DNA of 47,227 nucleotides, taken from positions 1 to 47,227 of IMG/VR virus record IMGVR_UViG_3300033388_005506; one strand, 5' to 3'. The notes beneath the pieces were generated by a model. That model was given only the letters and a program-made list of their open reading frames with translations. It did not search any database and was not told where the DNA came from. A program made the position numbers and the translations under genes. Numbering within the stretch: position 1 is the first letter of the stretch; every line of letters begins with the position of its first letter. This DNA is from a virus. This document shows, one piece after another, positions 12,537 to 18,749 of this stretch.

Positions 12537-12824
12537 TTATGTCAGTTGCCTGACAATAATTGTGTCAGCAGGACAGGCAACAAATACATTCCGTGTGTAA
12601 CGTGCCTTCTTAGTCCTACCAACCTGTTTTAAGGCTGTTTTGTAATCAAGCGCTTTTTTACACTTAATTTCAAAAACAAAAGATCCGTATCTCTTACAAG
12701 ATTTAATATCACTTGTAAAGAATACGGCTCCACCATTTAAAATATTACCGTCTGCCCGCCCTGTTTTAGTTAACAGGGTATCACCGGGCTGCAACAGTCT
12801 TTTTGTTGCATGGTAATATTTCAT
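12537..12824 (-). CDS. Small protein resembling Arr-type ADP-ribosyltransferases (tentative)
   Basis: 95 residues from the ATG at 12824 with SD AAAAGGAGA. The opening YYHATKRLLQPGDTLLTKTG, then GGAVFFTSD, then YGSFVFEIK resembles the layout of the rifampin ADP-ribosyltransferase (Arr) fold (YHGTK-x5-GD-x-L, then V/IYF-S/T, then Y-x-Y-x-VE). The resemblance is short and the protein is shorter than Arr (about 140), so the enzyme call is inference only. It is the first gene after the leftward promoter and is therefore probably expressed early. Confidence 0.5.
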   Translation of the reverse strand: MKYYHATKRLLQPGDTLLTKTGRADGNILNGGAVFFTSDIKSCKRYGSFVFEIKCKKALDYKTALKQVGRTKKARYTRNVFVACPADTIIVRQLT

Positions 12825-12837
12825 GATTTCTCCTTTT

Positions 12838-12852
12838 CCGGCCACTTGCCGG
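12838..12852. promoter_or_regulatory. CCGGC/GCCGG hairpin before the SD of the gene at 12824
   Basis: CCGGC-CACTT-GCCGG forms a 5-bp stem with a 5-base loop that ends right before AAAAGGAG on the leftward transcript. It is near-identical in stem and position to 12512-12534. Confidence 0.5.
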
Positions 12853-12884
12853 CGTTAAAAGTTTGTTGAGCCCAATCGCTCGGT

Positions 12885-12913
12885 AATATAAAGGTATGCA
12901 AGCCACATGCCAA
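12885..12913 (-). promoter_or_regulatory. Leftward sigma70-type promoter
   Basis: The minus strand has TTGGCA (12913-12908), a 17-base spacer and TATATT (12890-12885). Transcription would start near 12878, about 50 bases before the ATG at 12824. It is the most plausible driver of the leftward early operon. Confidence 0.55.
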
Positions 12914-12919
12914 ACCGGT

Positions 12920-13300
12920 ATGCCGGAAAAATAAAAGTGCTAACTGTTTGATATTACAGGCAAAAGTGTTGAAGTACCACAATGCAGTAGTACCACAAAG
13001 TGGTTGTGAATAACTGTTCAATATTCAAAAAAATAAACCGTTTTGCCGGAAAAGCTTGAATGTTCAATAATATCAAATGGTTAAAGAGTTCATAATAATG
13101 AACCGTGAAAGTGGCAGAATGACCAAGACCGGCTTGCCGGAACGTCCTAGGTGGGTTCAAGATTTTGAATTGTATATACAAACATAAATGAATACTGCCT
13201 CAGCTTGATGACAAAGAATGTTGATGACAAAGAATGCTGTGTGATGATATGACACTAAAAATCGATGGGGGATACCTGTGCGCTTCTTACTAAGGGAGTA
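12920..13300. other. Non-coding control region between the divergent arms
   Basis: No gene is supported here. It contains TTTGATATTA (about 12938) with its inverted partner TAATATCAAA (about 13069), two GTACCACA words near 12975-12992, the palindrome GTTCAT-AATA-ATGAAC (about 13088), CCGGC-TT-GCCGG near 13130, and the 16-bp direct repeat at 13205-13236. These look like operator or origin motifs for the switch between arms (inference). Confidence 0.45.
13205..13236. repeat. Perfect 16-bp tandem direct repeat
   Basis: TTGATGACAAAGAATG occurs twice without a gap, followed by CTGTGTGATGATATGACAC, which shares the GATGA and GACA words. Possible iteron or regulator-binding site in the divergent control region. 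Confidence 0.7.
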
Positions 13301-13385
13301 GCAATACATAGCTTTCAGATTTTAATAAAAACCCACAAGCTCGTGGTGTCTGACCTTTCATCACCACTGGTGGCGACAGCCCAAT

Positions 13386-13469
13386 AGTGGGACAGCCCGG
13401 CAGTCAGTTGGGACAGAAGGATGGTGGGACAGGCATCAGATTACCGAGCACCAAAGGATAGTGGGACAG
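13386..13469. repeat. Four GGGACAG direct repeats upstream of the small terminase gene
   Basis: GTGGGACAG or TTGGGACAG occurs at 13387-13395, 13408-13416, 13424-13432 and 13461-13469, all in the same orientation. The intervals between cores are 21, 16 and 37 bases. They lie about 220 bases before the small terminase start, where pac or cos signals and regulator sites are common. Confidence 0.65.
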
Positions 13470-13478
13470 AAATTCCCA

Positions 13479-13508
13479 GCACCGTTCACCAAACGAACAC
13501 CAAGTATC
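13479..13508 (-). repeat. Dispersed GTTC-N7-GAAC element, copy 4
   Basis: On the minus strand it reads ACTTGGTGTTC, GTTTG, GTGAACGGTGCTGG. It lies between the GGGACAG repeats and the rightward promoter. Confidence 0.8.
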
Positions 13509-13615
13509 AGACTGTCGGCTCAGTATAAATAACAGAAGAGTTATGTTAAAAATAATGTATGTGACAAACACACGAAAAACCTCGACCTTGTGCCAACTAC
13601 AACGAAAAATAATCC

Positions 13616-13645
13616 TTGACAGCCATCTTCAGTTCGTGTTATACT
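13616..13645 (+). promoter_or_regulatory. Rightward sigma70-type promoter
   Basis: TTGACA (13616-13621), an 18-base spacer and TATACT (13640-13645) lie about 45 bases before the small terminase gene and its SD CCAGGAG. It is the strongest consensus promoter seen on the plus strand and probably drives the 24.5-kb structural arm. Confidence 0.75.
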
Positions 13646-13688
13646 AACAGTAGACTACAGATAGATGTAAAATCCAGGAGAATGCATT

Positions 13689-14120
13689 ATGCTGAAAGAG
13701 TTAAAACTAAATCATAAAGAGATCGCCAGGTTAAGTTTTGAGGGCTTTAAACCCAGCGAAATTGCAACTCGAACAAATAATAAGATTAGCACCGTTTACG
13801 CAATTCTTCGTGATTCATTATGTAAAAGCTACATGGCAGGACTTTCTGATCGTGCCGACAAAGCTGTCATTAATGTTCGGGAACGACTTGCAGAAATGAA
13901 TATATCCGCCCTTGATACAATCAATCATATGCTTCAAAAATCCAATATTGATACAACACCAGCAGCAGTACGTCTCGGAGCTGCAAACTCTGTACTCGAT
14001 CGTAATGGTTACAAAGCACCGGAGAAACACGAGCATCTACATGGTCACTTCACAGCGGAAGACCTTCAAGCATTACGGGAACGGAATGAGAACAGTAATA
14101 AAATCACGGAATTAAATTAA
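13689..14120 (+). CDS. terS: Terminase small subunit
   Basis: 143 residues. The N-terminal helix-turn-helix (LNHKEIARLSFEGFKPSEIA, then KISTVYAILRD) binds packaging-site DNA in this family. The central helices (DKAVINVRERLAEMNISALD, then VRLGAANSVLDRNGY) and the tail KAPEKHEHLHGHFTAEDLQA are typical of phage small terminases. SD CCAGGAG precedes the start. It recognises concatemeric DNA and hands it to the large terminase, which is encoded about 4.6 kb downstream rather than adjacent. Confidence 0.85.
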   Translation: MLKELKLNHKEIARLSFEGFKPSEIATRTNNKISTVYAILRDSLCKSYMAGLSDRADKAVINVRERLAEMNISALDTINHMLQKSNIDTTPAAVRLGAANSVLDRNGYKAPEKHEHLHGHFTAEDLQALRERNENSNKITELN

Positions 14121-14138
14121 ATTAATAAGGAGTTTATT

Positions 14139-14240
14139 ATGGCCAGGGTAGTAAAAACATGGATAGTAGCAGGGACTTATATTTTTGCTTATAATGATGA
14201 CTGGACGTCTGGTCAATGTGATGTAAGGCTTGGCAGGTAA
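14139..14240 (+). CDS. Short hypothetical protein
   Basis: 33 residues with SD AAGGAG. Reads MARVVKTWIVAGTYIFAYND and ends CDVRLGR. The stop TAA overlaps the next ATG (TAATG), which implies coupling. No family recognised. Confidence 0.5.
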   Translation: MARVVKTWIVAGTYIFAYNDDWTSGQCDVRLGR

Positions 14241-14497
14241 TGTTCTCACTTAAGCTTGAATCTGGTGAAGATTTACTACTTGAAACAGGGTATGCTTTAC
14301 TACTTGAAAGTATTCTTACTGTTCTTACTATTCTTGGAAAGGATAAACTTACTCTTATGATAAAAGAAGCTAAGTTTTCTATCCAAGCTGTAGAAGATTT
14401 ACTTACTATTAAAATAAAACAGGATAAACTCCAAACAGAGCTTAAAGAAGACAAGATGAAGATAATGATAAAAGAAGAAGTAATAAAATTATTATAA
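14240..14497 (+). CDS. Hypothetical protein, helical
   Basis: 85 residues, start coupled to the previous stop. Leu-rich first half (LLLETGYALLLESILTVLTI) then Lys/Glu-rich helix likely to form a coiled coil (KIKQDKLQTELKEDKMKIMI). It may be a small virion or fibre-associated protein by position. Family not recognised. Confidence 0.55.
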   Translation: MFSLKLESGEDLLLETGYALLLESILTVLTILGKDKLTLMIKEAKFSIQAVEDLLTIKIKQDKLQTELKEDKMKIMIKEEVIKLL

Positions 14498-14506
14498 AGG
14501 TGTTTT

Positions 14507-14839
14507 ATGTCTCAAGCAGTTACAATGTATGAAGATCGAGATAATTCATTTGATATCGTATTAAGTAAGAATAATGTCCTGTTGACTGAATCAGAGATGA
14601 GTCTTATCACAAAATTTGAGATTAAGTTCAATGGTTCATATTACAACAGTGTAGATAATCCAACTGGTTTTGTACTTAATGCTGCAGAGAGTTCTTACAC
14701 AGTTAAGATTGTAAACTTATCTCTTACAGCATCGACTGATAAAGTAACAGAAGTTATTGTTTATACTTCTGTATACACAAATGGTATGAGATGGGATAGT
14801 TTTGATTTGACAATTAATGGTGATGTTACTGTTGTATAA
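14507..14839 (+). CDS. Hypothetical beta-rich virion-type protein
   Basis: 110 residues with SD AAAGGTG. Alternating pattern of beta strands (FDIVLSKNNVLLTESEMSLI, YTVKIVNLSLTA, TEVIVYTSVYTNGMRWDSFD) fits a small fibre- or baseplate-like protein. It lies directly before the large fibre gene, whose RBS region is triplicated. Confidence 0.6.
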   Translation: MSQAVTMYEDRDNSFDIVLSKNNVLLTESEMSLITKFEIKFNGSYYNSVDNPTGFVLNAAESSYTVKIVNLSLTASTDKVTEVIVYTSVYTNGMRWDSFDLTINGDVTVV

Positions 14840-14867
14840 GGAAAGATAAGGAAAGATAAGGAAAGAT
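14838..14867 (+). repeat. Three tandem AAGGAAAGAT units before the fibre gene
   Basis: The 10-base unit AAGGAAAGAT is repeated three times without a gap and runs into the ATG at 14868. Each unit carries an SD-like AAGGA. Only the last two are at useful spacing. Confidence 0.85.
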
Positions 14868-17627
14868 ATGGCAGAAGAACCTAAAAAGTTAAGTGAGATT
14901 ACAGAAGAAGCAACAATACTTGTTGATGGTGATAAGTCTTATGAGGTTACAAATAATGATACTACACCAACAAGTAAATTTACCTTATGGTCTACGAAGA
15001 AAGCAGTTCTTAAAACTTACTTTGATACACTTTACAATAAGTATGTTCTTGAAAATCATGCAAGTAAGCATACTAATGGTACTGACGATATCCAGAGTGC
15101 TACGAATGCTCAAAAAGGTCTTGCTACAGCAGCTCAAATCACAGCTATTGAAGCCAACACCAGTGCGAGTCATGCTGAAAGTCACTCGATTGTGTCACAT
15201 AATGATACAACAGCGACAGGAGCAGAGCTTGATACACTAACAGGTGGCGGTGATACTACTTTGCATGATCATGATGGGATAAGTGAAAACACAGCAGCAC
15301 GACATACTCAAGGGACTGATACAGACCTAGGTACTGTTGGAACAAAAGCAACGCCTGTTGATGCTGATAAAGTACTCCAGCGAGATAGTGAAAGCCTTGA
15401 TGTATTAGTTACAAGCACTTGGACTCAGATTAAAGCTTTTCTTAAAACATATTTCGATACAATTTATAATAATTATAGTCATCCAAACCACTCAGGAGAT
15501 GTAACTTCAACTGGTGATGGGGCAACTGTTATTGGGGCTGATAAAGTTAAAGATACAATGATTGATTGGGGAACCGATGCAGGACAGGTAAGTTCAGATG
15601 ATATCCCAGATCATAATGAGCATACAATTAAAGCTACCTTTGATCATATTATTAATAGTGGTAAGGTGGAAGTATCTACAATTACATTAACTGGTGGTCT
15701 TGGAATAAGTTGGATTGAGCATAAAATATTTGATTCTGTTACTGAGACATTTATAACGATAGCCGCCGGAAGTGGGAACCTCACAGATAATATGCATAAT
15801 TATCTCAAGTGGGTATCTGGAACAACTGCTACTATATCAACGTCAAGCAGTTCTGATAATGAGATTCTCTTAGCATCGTTTAGCGTTTATGATGGAGTTA
15901 TTAATGGATATAGAGAAACTTCTTTAATGAATGAAACTATATTTGATACCCGTAGAGCTATAAGGGCATTTTTCCCAACTTATGTTATTTCAGGAATGAG
16001 TGTTTATGAAGATACTGATGTTACCAATGCTTTTGATGTGACGATGGATGCTAGTGTTTTTTGGAAAGATGGGATTGAAAGGGAAACTTCGGCTGAAATT
16101 AAATCACGAAATACAGCAATGGTTCGACACTTCCACACAGGTGGAGTGTGGGACTCAGATACAAATGCTGAAGTTGACGTGGTAAATTATGATGATGGTA
16201 CAGGTCTTGTTGCTATTCCATCGAATAAATATACTAAATCACTTTTCATCCTTATGGGCACCAAGATCGGTTGGATTTATCCAAGAGAATATTTTACAGT
16301 TGAAGCTGATGCGATTGCTGCCGCACTTCCTCCTGTACCTCCTGGACTTGAGCATGCACCAAAATCAACAGCAGTTGTTCTTAAACAAGGGGATGCTGCT
16401 TTCCCGACAAATGGTGATAGATGGCAGGATGTGCGACCAGGAATAAGTGAGGCGTCTTTTGTTGGAATTACAAACCATGCTGCAATGAGTAATCTTGGTT
16501 TTGCAGAATCAGGACATACGGGGTTTGTTGGAGATTCTGACTTCACTCAAGATTCTGGCATTTTAGTAGGCACAGGAGCAGGTACTTTCCAGGAAGAAAC
16601 CGGTGCTACACTTAGAACAAGTATAGACGTTGACCAGGCTGGGACAGATAACAGTACAGATGTGACCCTTAATGCTTCGGCTATAACAGGTGGGATGAGT
16701 CTTAGCGCTCAAGAAATTTCAAACCAAGCTGCCACGAATGCACAGAATGGATATATGACATCCACTTTGGTTGGTAATATTGAAACTAATAATAATAAAG
16801 CAGATTCTGGAATTAATGCAGACATCACCAGCATGACTGGGCTGGACAATTACGGAATACCTGGCGTGAAGATAGATAATTCAGTTGTATCAAAAACAAC
16901 AACGGCAACCTTGACCGTGGCAGAGGCGGGGGTAGTATTAGTTTCCGCTTCTGCTGATTATACAATAACCTTGCCAACCGCAGTAGGCAATGCAGGGCTT
17001 ACTTATCACTTCATTAAAACTGACGCTAATTATAACCTAATCACGCTTGATGGTGACGGGACAGAGACATTTAATTATGAGAACGCTGATGGAGTGCCAA
17101 AAGAAACTTACGCAAGACTGAATACTTATTGTGCAGAAGTAACAGTAGTTTCAGATGGCTCTAACTGGCAATGTATAAATGAGAAGCTGGGGCAAGTGCC
17201 AAAGTGTTTTGTATATTTAAGTGCTGATCAGATTAATATAGTAGATAATACATGGACATTGATAGAATTTAACTCAAAAATTGATGATATAGGCTCTAAT
17301 TTCAATACTACAACTCATAAATTTATATGCCCTGTTGCTGGACAATATATTGTTGCTCTACACATAGTTTGGACGGGTACAAATGTAGTAGCAGACAAGA
17401 AATATGTAGGAACTATTAGGACAGATGCTACCGCATGGGGAGAGCATACAGTTCAATCTGCAATTGCAGATTATGTTGTCAACACATATACCAAAATAAG
17501 AACTTGTGCTAAAGATAGCGAATTAACAACATATTGTTATCATAAGGCAGGTGTAGATACCATTTATATTAGAGGGACAAGTGAAAAATTCTCTTCTATG
17601 GACATAAGATTAATCTCAAAAGATTAA
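14868..17627 (+). CDS. Tail fibre / receptor-binding protein with C1q-like C-terminus
   Basis: 919 residues. Repeated HxxH/HTNGTD and FLKTYFDTLYN segments in residues 1-200 are typical of phage fibre shafts. The middle is beta-rich. The last ~125 residues (starting FVYLSADQINIVDNTWTLIE, with FICPVAGQYIVALHI and ending MDIRLISKD) match the C1q/TNF-like jelly-roll head domain that phages use for trimerised receptor binding. The unusual position between the small terminase and lysis genes is noteworthy. Expression may be tuned by the triplicated SD. The fibre call is confident; the receptor is unknown. Confidence 0.8.
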   Translation: MAEEPKKLSEITEEATILVDGDKSYEVTNNDTTPTSKFTLWSTKKAVLKTYFDTLYNKYVLENHASKHTNGTDDIQSATNAQKGLATAAQITAIEANTSASHAESHSIVSHNDTTATGAELDTLTGGGDTTLHDHDGISENTAARHTQGTDTDLGTVGTKATPVDADKVLQRDSESLDVLVTSTWTQIKAFLKTYFDTIYNNYSHPNHSGDVTSTGDGATVIGADKVKDTMIDWGTDAGQVSSDDIPDHNEHTIKATFDHIINSGKVEVSTITLTGGLGISWIEHKIFDSVTETFITIAAGSGNLTDNMHNYLKWVSGTTATISTSSSSDNEILLASFSVYDGVINGYRETSLMNETIFDTRRAIRAFFPTYVISGMSVYEDTDVTNAFDVTMDASVFWKDGIERETSAEIKSRNTAMVRHFHTGGVWDSDTNAEVDVVNYDDGTGLVAIPSNKYTKSLFILMGTKIGWIYPREYFTVEADAIAAALPPVPPGLEHAPKSTAVVLKQGDAAFPTNGDRWQDVRPGISEASFVGITNHAAMSNLGFAESGHTGFVGDSDFTQDSGILVGTGAGTFQEETGATLRTSIDVDQAGTDNSTDVTLNASAITGGMSLSAQEISNQAATNAQNGYMTSTLVGNIETNNNKADSGINADITSMTGLDNYGIPGVKIDNSVVSKTTTATLTVAEAGVVLVSASADYTITLPTAVGNAGLTYHFIKTDANYNLITLDGDGTETFNYENADGVPKETYARLNTYCAEVTVVSDGSNWQCINEKLGQVPKCFVYLSADQINIVDNTWTLIEFNSKIDDIGSNFNTTTHKFICPVAGQYIVALHIVWTGTNVVADKKYVGTIRTDATAWGEHTVQSAIADYVVNTYTKIRTCAKDSELTTYCYHKAGVDTIYIRGTSEKFSSMDIRLISKD

Positions 17628-17639
17628 AGGAGTGATAAT

Positions 17640-17969
17640 ATGCAAGTAAACATAAATTTATCAGAAGAACAAATAAAAGCACTGCTAACCGAATACACTT
17701 CAATAGAGGAATATTGCCAACGAGTAGTAGAAAATAGGGCAAATCGGATAATGATGGAAATTGTCAAAAAGCATGCTGATAACCTTGAAGGCGTAACAAC
17801 AGAGGAAGCTGATATTATAACGGCAGCAACTAAAAAGGTAATAGTTAATGCAGAAAAGTTATCAGGAGAAGTACAAAACATTATAGTCCGCAGGGCAAAA
17901 ACTAAAACCATGGCACAGAAGATCCTTGACCAGGAATTAATTAATTTAGACGAACAGGCAACAAAATAA
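17640..17969 (+). CDS. Hypothetical helical protein
   Basis: 109 residues with SD AAGGAG. NINLSEEQIKALLTEYTSIEEYCQRVVENRAN suggests a helical protein similar to small phage proteins that accompany fibres and lysis genes. Function unknown. Confidence 0.6.
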   Translation: MQVNINLSEEQIKALLTEYTSIEEYCQRVVENRANRIMMEIVKKHADNLEGVTTEEADIITAATKKVIVNAEKLSGEVQNIIVRRAKTKTMAQKILDQELINLDEQATK

Positions 17970-17994
17970 CCCACGATCTTGAAATGAGGCCAAC

Positions 17995-18084
17995 ATGGAA
18001 CACAACCGTAGGAGGACAGACAAATTGGAACTGTTATCAGATTATGATCTACTAATTAGACATTCAGTTAAAAGGGAAGTTTAA
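17995..18084 (+). CDS. Short hypothetical protein
   Basis: 29 residues: MEHNRRRTDKLELLSDYDLL then IRHSVKREV. SD GAGG 5 bases before the ATG; its stop abuts the next ATG at 18085. The compact charged sequence is typical of tiny proteins before lysis genes. No family assigned. Confidence 0.5.
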   Translation: MEHNRRRTDKLELLSDYDLLIRHSVKREV

Positions 18085-18387
18085 ATGGAAACGGTATCAA
18101 AATTCTTAACCGGCGCTCTGGGTGGTAGTATGGCATCAAGTTTTTTACTTTTTATCTTTCGGGGACAGAATAAAAAGATAGATGTAATTGAGAAAGAAAA
18201 GGTTGACATTTCTAACTGCAAAATCATTACAAAGAATATGGATAAAAACATGGATGAGATCAAAAAGGATATTAGGGTTATTAAAGTAAATCAAACAGAA
18301 CAGCTTGTGAATCTCACTGAATTTAAAACAATTTTAACTGAGATTAAACAAAATATGATGCAACGAAGGAAAAGTGATACAAAATGA
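18085..18387 (+). CDS. Membrane-anchored coiled-coil protein, possible lysis accessory
   Basis: 100 residues. One N-terminal membrane span (GALGGSMASSFLLFIFRG) followed by a long charged coiled coil (KKIDVIEKEKVDISNCK to LTEIKQNMMQRR). Position immediately before the M15 endolysin and the holin segment suggests a lysis accessory role, such as an i-spanin-like or holin-modulating protein (inference). Confidence 0.6.
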   Translation: METVSKFLTGALGGSMASSFLLFIFRGQNKKIDVIEKEKVDISNCKIITKNMDKNMDEIKKDIRVIKVNQTEQLVNLTEFKTILTEIKQNMMQRRKSDTK

Positions 18388-18740
18388 ACTACTTTAAAGA
18401 ATGTGAATTTGCTTGTCAATGTGGATGCGGCAAAGGTTTCAGTGATATGGATGAGGATTTCCTGTTCAAGCTTGATCGAGCAAGAGGAATAGCTGGTATA
18501 TCATTCAACCTTAATTCTGCTTTCCGATGTTGGAAGCATAATAAAGAGGTTGGTGGGTCAGAAATTTCAAGTCACCCTGAAGGACATGCGGTTGATATTG
18601 CTTGCACAAACTCGTATAAAAGATTTAAAATAATCACATCTTTGTTTGAAGTAGGATTTAACCGTATCGGAGTAGCAGAAACATTTATTCATGTAGATGA
18701 TGATCCAGCAAAGCCTAAAGAGCTTGTTTGGGTTTATTAA
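18384..18740 (+). CDS. Endolysin, peptidase M15A (D-Ala-D-Ala carboxypeptidase type)
   Basis: 118 residues. The Zn-binding pattern is visible as SSHPEGHAVDIAC (H and D ligands) and FIHVDDDP (third His), with the SAFRCWKHNKEVGGS block typical of family M15A endolysins. They cleave peptide cross-links in peptidoglycan. There is no signal peptide, so release needs a holin, for which the next ORF holds a candidate domain. Starts in a 4-base overlap with the upstream gene. Confidence 0.85.
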   Translation: MNYFKECEFACQCGCGKGFSDMDEDFLFKLDRARGIAGISFNLNSAFRCWKHNKEVGGSEISSHPEGHAVDIACTNSYKRFKIITSLFEVGFNRIGVAETFIHVDDDPAKPKELVWVY

Positions 18741-18749
18741 GGAGGTAAT

